Of a stretch of DNA of 64,000 nucleotides, positions 10,607-20,031 are shown in pieces (the stretch's first letter is position 1; every line of letters starts with the position of its first letter). The DNA comes from Adiantum capillus-veneris. Its lineage: Eukaryota; Streptophyta; Polypodiopsida; Polypodiales; Pteridaceae. The stretch covers positions 56,853,709 through 56,917,708 of the forward strand of contig CM043971.1 of NCBI GenBank assembly GCA_014529385.2, in the 5' to 3' direction. Position numbers and translations under genes: made by a program. The notes under the pieces are model-generated. The model was not told the origin of the DNA. It searched no databases and saw only the letters and a program-made list of their open reading frames with translations.

Positions 10607-12548
10607 TTTTTTTTTTGCAGGGCTCTTAGTAGGACTCTTCCCCTTGGTAGTCTTCTTGGTGGGACTCTTCCTCTTGGCAGGGATCTTCTTTTTGGTAGGA
10701 TTCTTCCCCTTGGCAGGGATCTTCTTCTTCGTGGGACTCTTCCCCTTGTCAGGACTCTTCTTGTGATCCTTTTTCTTTGTATGGATCTTCTTTGCAGGAC
10801 TTTTCTTCTTTTGATCCATTTTCTTTGCATCCAAACCTTTTGTGGCTCTACCTTTCTTTGGTGGCAAAGGAGATTCTGGATCATTTGGATTTATTGATCT
10901 TTCCAAAACCATAGAAATAGCCTTCTCTCTCACCCACGTGACCCAAGACTCTGGATAGTCATGCAACTGAAAAAAATAGAAAAAGGAACTAAAGGACATG
11001 AGTACATACATACATAAAACATCAAAATAAATACATGAGCCACACTTACAGTGAGTGTAGTCATCCGGCACCTTGACTCAAGATATCTCCATGCATTTGC
11101 AAGCACCCTCCATCCATAAGATGTTGAGTCTGTCTGTAAAGGAAATTTTTGATTGTAGTACTTGAAAGCTTCTATATTGTAATCCTTATTTGTGGTACTC
11201 GGGTGACCAACAATAAGTTTGGCAGCACTGCAAGAAGACATTGAATAAAAAATCTACTAATAAAAAACAATGGGCCATCATCAAGCATAGATTATGCTTC
11301 ATACTTACAGTTTACTTTTCCCATGGATACTTGACAATGAATTCATAAATATAATATCTTTCTCCAAAAGATTGAAGATAATAAGACTCCAATGTCCTCT
11401 ACAAAATAAAAAACAATTAGCTAAGAATACCACAAAATGTTAAAAATAACATGTAAGGAGTTAAGAATTACCCTTCAACATAGGGGTATAATATGTAATT
11501 GCAGGGCAGGATATTAAAATCATCAAAAAAACTTGAAAGGGTTCCTTGCTTGTTAAAAAGGCACTGTGTCACTAGAGGGTCAAGTATGGAAATTTGCATA
11601 GCTAGAGCCTCTAGAAGATCCCTCATAAGACACCTGGAAAAGAAAACACAAGCCCCAATGAGCCCCTTGTGCTTGTCTGCCTTGCACATGCACTAATAAT
11701 TAGCAAAGGAGCAACACATAACTGAGACAGATATAGAGCACAGTGTCACCAAGCTCAATGTTGGGATTTACAAGCATACTTGTGTCTTGAGGGAATATGT
11801 CCAAATACGCCTCAGCATCTCCAAACAAGGAGACATCCACCACCATTTGGCCTGTGACTTTCTCATAAAGAAGAGAGTTGGATGCTTTTAAAATTTCAGC
11901 TTGCTCTTTAAGGATAGCATCCTCTGATATCATGTCTTGATCCCTCTCAACTTCCTTTCCTGCTTTGATATCCTGGGCCTTTCTTGTCTCGTACTCATGT
12001 GTAACATCCTCAATGACAACCCCAAAATCTTTCTGCTTCCTGGAAGGAGGGATGTTTAAAATTTGGAAGGCTCTAAGATCCTCACTAGGAATGAGCTCAA
12101 GAGCCTTATCAAACTTGTACCTTAGCCTTGACACAAGCACAAAATCTTTGCTCATAAGTGTGACCCTGTGAGCAAATACACATGTAATGTAGCTATCATT
12201 CATAAAGTCTATGAGAAAATCCTCAGCAGCTTCCTGAAGGCACGTCACAGCTTGAGATTGCCACCTTATTGAGATAAGAGTTTTGATATTCATCATGCTT
12301 ACAAGTCTATTTGATATCTCTTTGACAACTCTCATGAAAGAGAGCTTTGGAATCGGTAGACAAGTAGACTTTTGTGCTTTTCTTATTTCTCTTAGGGATT
12401 TCACATGATAATTCAATCTTTTTCTAGCATTGGTCCTTTGACGAGGTAGTGGAGGGGGTGCTTTCTCTGCATATTTCTCAACATCATCTATTTCTGGAAC
12501 GGTTGGGGCTTGGTAGACCTTCCTTGCAGTCTGCTTAGTCCTCGCCAT
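10254..12548 (-). CDS. Gene 2: H3/CENH3-like histone fold, Ulp1-like domain and H1-like tail
   Basis: Five exons on the minus strand fit with GT-AG ends and matching phases: 12,548-11,772; 11,692-11,472; 11,398-11,309; 11,227-11,050; 10,966 to the end. Residues 1-10 are MARTKQTARK, the exact start of histone H3. Residues ~51-142 follow the H3 fold and look closest to plant CENH3: SLREIRKAQKST, then SFMRVV, RWQSQAV, LQEAAEDFL, HRVTLMSKDF. Loop 1 is longer than in either. After a ~115-residue acidic linker, residues ~270-415 resemble a Ulp1/C48 SUMO-protease fold (GHWSLIIF with His335, Gln394), but the usual Asp is Asn352 and the DCG cysteine is Tyr400. The last exon is Lys-rich with SPTKK/SPAKK repeats as in H1 tails. 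The frame there closes at 10,568. Past a 10-base T run (10,607-10,616) the other frame continues with a Pro-rich tail and a bipartite NLS (KRKR...KAKRK) to 10,254. Likely nuclear and chromatin-bound; function inferred only. Confidence 0.8.
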
Positions 12549-12570
12549 TTGGGTAAAAAAACACAGCACC

Positions 12571-13012
12571 ACGTGATAGACACGTCACCCACAACTTGCA
12601 AGATGTTTTTATCGCGCCGTGTGTGAAGAAAATGGCATTGGGGAGAGATAGAAGGGTGACAACAAAACGACGCGACAGGACGGTGACCTAGGCTCTGGAA
12701 TATGTTCGTATCACGTCGTATGTGAGCACCAGAACCTCCAAAGAAAAACTCACAAAACGTCCTGTATGACGCGATAGAGGGCACACCGACACCCTAGAAC
12801 ATCACCGTATCACGTCGTATGCGAGCTCTGGAAACTTTTAGTAATCCGAGAAAAAACCCCTGCATGACGCGATGAGAGGCTCACCTAGACTTTGCAACAT
12901 GCACCAATCGCGTCGTATGGGATGCTAAGAGTATTTCAAGAAATAAGACCTTCACAAAGCGATAGAAGGTGCACCCACATGCTTGGACACATCTAGGTCG
13001 TGTCGTTTGAGA
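12571..13012 (-). repeat. Array of ~97-bp repeats (leader of gene 2)
   Basis: Five diverged units are seen, marked by GATAGA-like boxes near 12,576, 12,672, 12,773, 12,870 and 12,961 and by ATCACGTCGTATG-like boxes near 12,611, 12,710, 12,809, 12,907 and 12,995. Spacing is 91-101 bp. Confidence 0.75.
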
Positions 13013-13157
13013 AGAAGCTTGGCTTGGCTTAGTGGACGTTTACGCACAGCGTGGAAGAGTCCAAAGTGCGGATGACTCGAAGTGCGCCAGGTAGTTGAGG
13101 ATGACACGATGCGAATGTGGAGTATGGAAGAAATCAAAGAATGAGCACGTGACAAGG

Positions 13158-13166
13158 CTTTATATA
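13158..13166 (-). promoter_or_regulatory. TATA box, gene 2
   Basis: TATATAAAG on the minus strand, about 610 bp upstream of the MARTKQ start codon. The nearby CACGTG could be a G-box. Confidence 0.6.
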
Positions 13167-13260
13167 CATAAGACCGTCCGTACGACGACCGTTGTACCCG
13201 CAGGCCATGTGGCACGTATGCATGGCTGACACGTGTCAATAACGGTCATATTTCGGATCC

Positions 13261-13269
13261 TATATAAAG
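13261..13269 (+). promoter_or_regulatory. TATA box, gene 3
   Basis: TATATAAAG on the plus strand, about 530 bp upstream of the gene 3 ATG. It has the same 9-mer and similar flanks (AAAGC) as the gene 2 box, pointing the other way. Confidence 0.6.
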
Positions 13270-13311
13270 CTTGGTCTCGAATGTTATTAATGTTGCACGT
13301 TTACTTGTCCC

Positions 13312-13600
13312 ATACGACGCGAGTTATTATTCGTTTTTGTGTACTAATCCTCTTGTCCCGCACGACGCGCGTGTTTGCATTTGCACATCGGTGGTCCATC
13401 CTCTATCGCATCGTTCGGGGTTCTTGTTCGCTTTGGTGTGGGTTCGTCTCGCACGACGCGCAGGTAGGCAGTTCCACAGCCGGGGTCCAGCGCATATCGC
13501 ATGGTTCGAGGTTCTTGTTCGCTTTGGTGTGGCTTTGTCCCGCACGACATGCAGGTAGGCAGTTCCACAGCCGGGGTCCAGCGCATATCGCTGGTTCGGG
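13312..13600 (+). repeat. Array of ~95-bp repeats (leader of gene 3)
   Basis: Units start with (G)CACGACGCGCAGG-like boxes near 13,357, 13,452 and 13,543, with an older CATACGACGCGAG near 13,312. The last two units are close to identical (GGTAGGCAGTTCCACAGCC and GGGGTCCAGCGCATATCGC). The unit is the reverse complement of the left array's unit, by the shared CCTCTATCGC and CGACGCG boxes. Confidence 0.75.
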
Positions 13601-13798
13601 TTTGTCATTGGCACTGGTACATTTTCAAACGTTGGGTTCAACCTCTCATTGGAAAGTTGCTAGTCTTGGAACCCACCCCTATCGCTTCGTGCTAGGGCTC
13701 TCTGTTCTCAGTTTAGCCCTCCCCCTCCTCGCTCTATATCGCTTTGGGCTTATTTTCGGACCTTGTACCTAGCTTCACCTGTCAACTTTTCCTCTACC

Positions 13799-15469
13799 AT
13801 GAATGAAGGCTGGGAGGAGATTTTGGAGGAGAGTCCAAGTGAGAAACTATTGGTGGCTGTGATGGATGGTGGTGACATGGAGGTGTACACCAAAGCATAT
13901 GAAATATTCAAACCTGTGTTTGATCTTGCAGCTTTGTTAGACCATTTGAAGGACTTCTTGGAAGAAGAATTCAAAGAGTTTGAAGAGGCAGTTGAAGGCA
14001 AGTGTTTGGTTTTAGATGGCAAGACTTATTGTCATCTAACCGAATATGCTACAAACTCAATTGAGAAGAGCAAAGTAACAAGGAGGTTTGGAAGATTTTC
14101 TAAGAAGACTTCCTTTGTTTGTCCACCTACCATTTCTTGTCAATTACCTTTAAAACCTTGTAACCTTGTTCCAAAAGAAGTTGCTTTTCTTTTCTTTTTG
14201 TTCCTTAAAGTTGACATGCAAGGCAAAGCTGATGAAGTGAAAGATACAGATGAGGAAACAAATAAAAATGTTTCCACAGTTTTGCAGCTTGAAAAAAGTG
14301 AAATTCTAGAAGAGGAGGAAGTTGATGTTGCAGCTGAGGAGTAGGAGAGTGCAAATTTTGATGTGGCTCAATTTAGAGCTAGTACTGTCATTGATGAGCC
14401 AAGAGATGAGGTAGAGGTATCTGAAGCTTCCCTTACTATTCCAAACCTTCCCTACTTATTTAATAATGGGAAAGAGTATACCCCTCTCCATCATATCCAA
14501 TGTCTGCTTAATATGAGGGAGGACTATTGTATTGCAACCATTTCTGAAGCTTCTTAGGTGGCCAAATATTTTATTGACACAGAAGAAGAGTCAAAAGAGG
14601 AGTTTTTGGAACTTGATCTTCATACATCCAATAAAGATTTTTTGCCTACTCCTGATGCACTTGCTTTATGCATGAGAAGAGTGGAAGAGGAAAAACCTTC
14701 CCTCAAAGATGGGGATTTTGAGAAGAGGCTTGTTGAGCTTGGCATCCAATCTTTTGGCAGAGACTTTAAGTTGAAAAAAATTGGAAAGGAAGTTGACATA
14801 AGAGAGATGACCGGATCATGCAATCTCCTTCAAGAAAAAGTAATTGCCGAAGATGAGTTGCAAAAGGTGATCTCCCTACTAAAATCTTTCTTTTTTTTCA
14901 AGTTTGTTTTAATTATTCATTGTCTTGTTTTGCAGATTGAACTCCTTGACAAAGACAATTTTCTTGGGAGAGCTAAAGGCTCGAGAGGGAAAGCAATAGA
15001 GGGCTATTCAAGAAGGGATGCCTCCTCTCTCATGCACTACATGCCTACATTGGATAGTTCCACCTTCTGTGCTTTCCACATGCAGTATTCTGAAGATCCT
15101 GAGTTGTCAATGTTTGCACTGAAGATATTGTCACGGTTTTTAGGGTACACTCCCCTTTAAATCAATGCAAACAAGATCATGCTACTTGAGAGAGCAGCAA
15201 CACTTTGAATGTTTGGATATGCTGCAGGATTGAATGCCTCAAGAGCAAGATACTTTCTTTGCTACTCTAGCTATGCAGCAGCAGCTGAGGAGACAAATGT
15301 CAACCTTCTTGGGGGCTATAAAAGAAGAAAGTTTTTGAGATATAGGGGTGACATGCCTACAAATAAAATAAAAAAAAAAACTGATGTAAATTTGACAATT
15401 TTTTTCACCAAAATATCTTTTTTGAATTTGGATCTCTTTAGAAAGATTCAGTACAAAGTTTCAAAGTGA
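13799..15469 (+). pseudogene. Gene 3: acidic protein, unrecognised, interrupted
   Basis: The frame starts at MNEGWEEILEES and stays the same for about 1.7 kb, allowing for a clean 69-base intron at 14,867-14,935 (AAAAG/GTGATC to TTTTGCAG). Four in-frame stops interrupt it, two in the middle and two near the end. Each is one C-to-T change away from a sense codon (CAG, CAG, CAA, CGA). The protein is strongly acidic (EEEFKEFEEAVEG, EILEEEEVDVAAEE). The last part is neutral, with LMHYMPTLDSSTFCAF and NASRARYFLCYSSYAAA. I recognise no domain. It shares a palindromic promoter with gene 2 and runs towards gene 4. An acidic partner of a histone-like protein would suggest a chaperone, but this is pure inference. 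Confidence 0.5.
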
Positions 15470-15476
15470 AGCATTA

Positions 15477-17861
15477 ATCTCCATCTGTGGTTGAGCAGCA
15501 TGGTTGTTTGATCTCATCCGTTGTAATTGCCTCTTGAATAATTCCTTTAGTGCATTGCTCCTTCTTTGTCCACCTCCCTTTCTCGTACATTTGAAAAAAG
15601 AAGTCCTCACTTGATAGTGAGATTTTTCCATTCCCTGAGTATTCCATGTTGCAAGGGGTCCTTGTTTTCCAAAATATGGTCCATGCAAGTACAAAATATG
15701 CTAAAAATTTAAAAAAAGTTAGTTGAACTCAATAGGATGCAAAGTAAAATACTATCCAGACTTTAGAAAGTAATTGAATACTCACCAAGTAATATGTGAT
15801 GTATTTTGCTCCCCAAGCATCTGTAATAGAAGTTATTAAAAGCTTTTTTTGTCTTTTTAAAGTCATCTGCATAAGTAGCAGAGCTAACTTGTCTCAAAAC
15901 TTTCAAAAAATTGTCGAGCTTCTTCCACACTTCCATGCGTTTGTTGGCTACATCTGGTCTACTTTTGACATTGGTTGTTATAACACAAAGATCCTTCCAG
16001 CAGTTCCACATAGCCTCAACTTGTTTGTTGTCATGGTTACTCAAAAATCTTCTGGCTTTTTCTCCACCCATTGAAACATCTTGCAAAACATCACCGGTTC
16101 CTTTTGAAAGAGTGGGATCTTTTTTTAGCTGCACTTGACCACCATGAAAACCCATTTGAGAGAGCAAAGCCTCGCATTTTTCTATGCACTCGTCTGCAAG
16201 TTTAGTTGGCTTAATAGAATATGCATAGTCAAGATGGAGTCGAAGCAATTTGTCCAAGATTCTAATCTCTGCATGCATTGTGCATATATGTACATTTTTT
16301 AAATCTATTTTTAGAATTGGATCCCAAATCATGGAAGGCGATGGGTAGTCGATGACGTTAACACTATTCCTCGATGGTGCTTTTCCAACCTCGTGTTCTG
16401 CAAGACATCCTTTTGGTCCAGTGCTTGCCATGCAATATAGTCATGTATACTTGGTATTGGCACCTCCACATACACCAAACATGCACTTTAATGCTTTTAG
16501 GTCGGCACTCAAGTGCCATTCTACAAAAAAGTCACCCATGCCATCTACACAGAGTTTTTCACCTGCATTTTGGTCCTGTACAACAGAAGGGATATCGGTC
16601 TGCAAAAACTGCCATTTCAATGTATCGTGATTTTCTACTGGTATTTGAGCTGCTCCGATCCACCAAAGTTCCATTTTTGATTGAGTTTTGTGGTATGGGG
16701 AATGAAGCTTACCCTGGCTATAGTCCAATGCTCTATTCATAAGGGATATGGATACTCTTTCCATTTTTTGACATTTTTGAATTTGAGCTTCATCCAATTT
16801 CAGAACAAATATAAGTTTTCCTTCACAATCTACTTCTTGCATATTATAGTATCTCACCATAGCAGATTGAACATTTTTTATACTCATCCAAATGTTATTA
16901 AAAACATTATACTCAAAAGAAGATTTTTTTTTCTGTTTTTCATATGGCATCGCTCCTTCTATATGATAGTACTCTCCAAAATGTTCGGGTATTTCTTCAT
17001 TTAATAGAGTCCTAAATTTCCCAAAATTATGAGGCCTAGGCAACCCAAAAGCTTTAATCTTGTAATACTTTAAAACCTGAAACTAGGTTTTAGAGATGGC
17101 CCTGTAACCCCTTCTACTCACCTCCACTGTGTCACAAACTTCTTGCATTTGAGAAGGTTGGACCAGTAAACCCATATCTTTTAGTAAACTTTGAAATACC
17201 AATTTTTGCTGAGTTTGATTTTCAGGAAGTTTCAAAAGTTTAAGAATATCACTTTTTTTCATTACCTCATTCAAAAATCTCACCCTTTCTTGAACATTGG
17301 ACATATCAAATCCTAAAAGACTAGTCACATGTTCTCTAGTAATCTTTAATCTTTTTTTATTTGTCCAGAACCTTCTGTTAAGTTTATTACATCTCTCATT
17401 CGTTTTACTCGTGCTCTTAATCCTATTGGAGTTTCTTTTAAAGTCCGAAGTTGGTGTTTTTCTTGTTTTAGAGATGCTATTTGGTTTTCAAGTTCTAAAA
17501 TTCTTGTTGCATTTGAAGACAAAACAGTTTTGAGATATTGAATGTAATGTGTATGATCAATGTGTAAATGAGATAACCTAGAACTATATCGTAGTAAGCC
17601 ATCAACCCCATCACCAACAAATCTCATCAAATCATGAGGTGTGTGAAAAGATGGATACCTTCCAGTGCTAGGATCCGGCGGATACAAGCTCCCATCTGTC
17701 CATATATCAATGTGTTTCTTTCCCTCGTTGCGAAGTTGTTGTGCTTCATTTGCAGTTGTAACTGGTCTTTGATAGACACTCTGCGTAGTAGCATATTCTT
17801 GGCTTAGCTTAATGTTCAAGTGAAACTTGCGGTTATCACTAATGGAAGATGTATTAGTCAT
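15477..17861 (-). pseudogene. Gene 4: transposase-like protein with introns
   Basis: The likely start is MTNTSSISDNRKF at 17,861. Next come a coiled coil (ILELENQIASLKQEKHQL, ~17,420-17,500) and a helical region to 17,083. From 17,043 on there is a transposase-like core: KLIFVLKLDEAQIQK, EWHLSADLKALKCMFG followed by an LYC zinc-type motif, then WDPILKIDLKNVHICTMH. The last exon, after an intron at about 15,700-15,775, has NTQGMEKSHYQVRTSFF and ALKELFKRQLQ. Motif order and wording match a transposase-like family I remember from cnidarian genomes (KLSGDG..., GGDWKFL...CIWC, SQQGLEKLN...ALKQLL). I cannot name its superfamily. It is broken by two in-frame stops and one likely length change in an A7 run near 17,345. 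It is convergent with gene 3. Confidence 0.55.
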
Positions 17862-19350
17862 TGTAAGTAATGAAGGAGAAGAAAGTATAATGGAAATAAC
17901 GTAGCAGCAGAACAAGGTGCATGAGAGAAGAAGAGATAAATCTCGCAAAAGGTGAGAGAAAAAAGAGAGATTCAAAAGTGGAAACAACTATTTGCCGCCA
18001 AGTGAAGTAAATGAAAACAAATTTCGAGGTGAGCCACAAAGGAATGTGAAGAAAAAGATATCTTTTTGAATATTTAGAGATATGTACCTAGATACGCTTT
18101 AGATTGCGTAGATATGCTTAGCTTTAGGGATTGTTCATGCATTGAGTATAAGCTAAAAGTCTTACCACAACATTGACCTCCCTAGGGTACTATATGTTTG
18201 TTTAGTTTAGCTTGGTTATATCACTTGCTGCAACCGCGGGTCATATTCATTGTCTTGTCTTGGTTCATAACCCTAACTTTGTTGCCTTTACTGAGGTCTG
18301 AAGATCCTACAAAAAATGTGGGTTAAAAATTCGACTAGTTTCTTTGATTTTTTTGATTGCTCTGGTACTGCTCTAGGTTTGATCTTGGCTTGGATATTTG
18401 CAATTATGACCTACTAACATGGATCATCCTCAAATAGCTACTGATTTGTTTGCCAAATATAAATTTATTTTTCTTATGCTAAAATCTATCGAAATGTAAC
18501 TTTTTGTTCCATCTTTGTACCATAGATGTTTGAAGGTTTAATCTGCATTATATTTTACTTGGAGGTGATTCACTTTTAAGGAAGTGGTTGCTGCTAATCT
18601 AACCTCCCTGGGTACTATTATTTGACTGGATAACTAATTTACTATTGTCCTAAGCATGCATAGCTTGCAGGTTTTGCTTGGCTTATCCTATATACTAATG
18701 ATGCTTCTTTTCTTACATTTTGGAATCACTTGACTGTGTTCTAGCTAATTGGTTCATTTTGGTAGATAGATTAGCTGGTTCTTCTCTCAATGGTGGCATT
18801 TCTTTCCCTTACAACTAGGTAAAAATGTTTTTAGAAATGGCTGCATGGATATTCTCTATCACTTGTATAAGCATGTATAAGCACCTTGGATCATACCATT
18901 CATATAGAACTGACCAGAATTTGTAGTTATTTCCTGGTTTGGAAATGATCAAATCTTAACTATAGTAAACTATGATACTGATCCAACTTGGTTCTCTTTG
19001 AATTTGGCTAGCCCCTTCTAGAAACACTAAGTTGTGAAGATTGTGACTTATCCCTTTTAACAATACTCACTTGTGATATTTTTGTTAGTTTTACCTACAA
19101 TTCTGCTAGTATTGATGCATTGAGGAATTTCCTTCAAGGCATATAAATACCCATTTGATCCATTGACAAACATCTTATAAACTGTTGTCGATGCTTTGCT
19201 TTGAAATAACTGAAATCTGGTTGAGTGTTATACACCAACTTCTGAAGCATGTTTTTTTTCATGACAAAGTAACACATTGCTTTATGAGGATGCTGTAAAT
19301 AACTTATCTGGATATTCTAAGACCATAATGAAATATTATTTTAAAAAATT
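17862..19350. other. Leader of gene 4, then no recognisable gene
   Basis: 17,862-18,060 is purine-rich and is probably the upstream leader of gene 4. From 18,060 the sequence is AT-rich without a coding frame. No terminal repeats or element domains are visible. Confidence 0.4.
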
Positions 19351-20010
19351 AAGTAGGTAATCCAACTTGATTAAATTTGAAAGAAAAACTTTTGATAACT
19401 TTGGTTATGCCACTTGAATCAGAAGGGGGTGATGGACTTCTAATCCACATAACAATAAAAATTATATATTTTCAGGCTGTAAGATGAGTGCATAAATTAT
19501 CCAAATATTCCAAGACCATAATGAAAGATTATTCAAATTAACTCAACTTGATTAAATTTGAAAGAAAACCAATGATAACTTTGGTTATGCCACTTGAATC
19601 AAAAGGGAGTGATGGCCTTCTGATCCACGTAGCAATAAAAAAAATATATTTTTTAGACAATGGTTTAAGTTAAAATATTTTCAAGTAGGACAAGGATGAG
19701 AACTGATAGGTTCGTTGACACTTGTAATACTTATTGAAGACTAACGAATCTGATCTCTTGTTTATATGGAAGGAGGTGATAATTCTATCTTTACTTAAGA
19801 GTTTTTCCTCTTAGCTGGTGTCCGAATTTGAAGAGCCCTGCCGATTCAACTAGGAAGACCTCCACAACTCTCTTTTTCTTGTATAGGTCTAATGGAATGA
19901 TGCCTGATTCCTATTACATTGAATTAAAAATGAATCTAAGACCGAGTCATTTTTGTACAAATGAGCCACTTGTTTTTTGAACATTATGTTCTTTTGTGTA
20001 TATGTATTAA
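19350..20010 (+). repeat. Distant relative of the 2.2-kb Penelope end repeat
   Basis: Short matches occur in the same order as in 34,550-35,110: GAAGGGGGTGATGGACTTCT, ATGGTTTAAGTTAAAA, GATGAGAACTGATAGGTTCG, ACACTTGTAATACT and GAGTCATTTTTGTACAAATG. It also holds an internal tandem copy (about 19,360-19,490 and 19,540-19,650). Old and strongly diverged. Confidence 0.45.
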
Positions 20011-20031
20011 GTTTAATATATTGACACACAC

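Larger units (their letters stand above)
12549..13798. promoter_or_regulatory. Divergent promoter and leaders of genes 2 and 3
   Basis: This 1.25-kb spacer between the start codons of genes 2 and 3 is richer in G+C than its surroundings. It has two outward TATA boxes ~95 bp apart, CACGTG (G-box) cores near 13,146 and 13,231, and GACCGTT/AACGGTC inverted 7-mers between the boxes. On each side, from the box to the start codon, lies an array of the same ~95-bp repeat oriented with transcription. The spacer is therefore one large imperfect inverted repeat. Shared sequence suggests the two genes are expressed together. Confidence 0.7.

Noticed and set aside
10571-10897. Plus-strand hydrophobic open frame opposite gene 2
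   Set aside because: It is the antisense of the Lys-rich SPTKK repeats (Lys codons read as Phe/Leu); a shadow only.
12265-12310. A 38-base GTAAGC...AATAAG segment in the histone loop as an intron
   Set aside because: Too short for a plant intron and not a multiple of three. The frame is open and joins well when it is kept as coding.
12460-12548. Gene 2 as an ordinary histone H3
   Set aside because: Only the first ten residues match H3 exactly. The rest of the tail, loop 1 and the long C-terminal extension do not.
13233-13772. Long open frames in the gene 2/3 spacer (both strands)
   Set aside because: They run through the GC-rich 95-bp repeats in several frames at once, as expected of repeat sequence rather than a gene.
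16430-16470. In-frame TGA just before LYC in gene 4, giving a selenocysteine-like UxxC motif
   Set aside because: Land plants lack the selenocysteine machinery and relatives have a cysteine at this place, so ordinary mutation is simpler.
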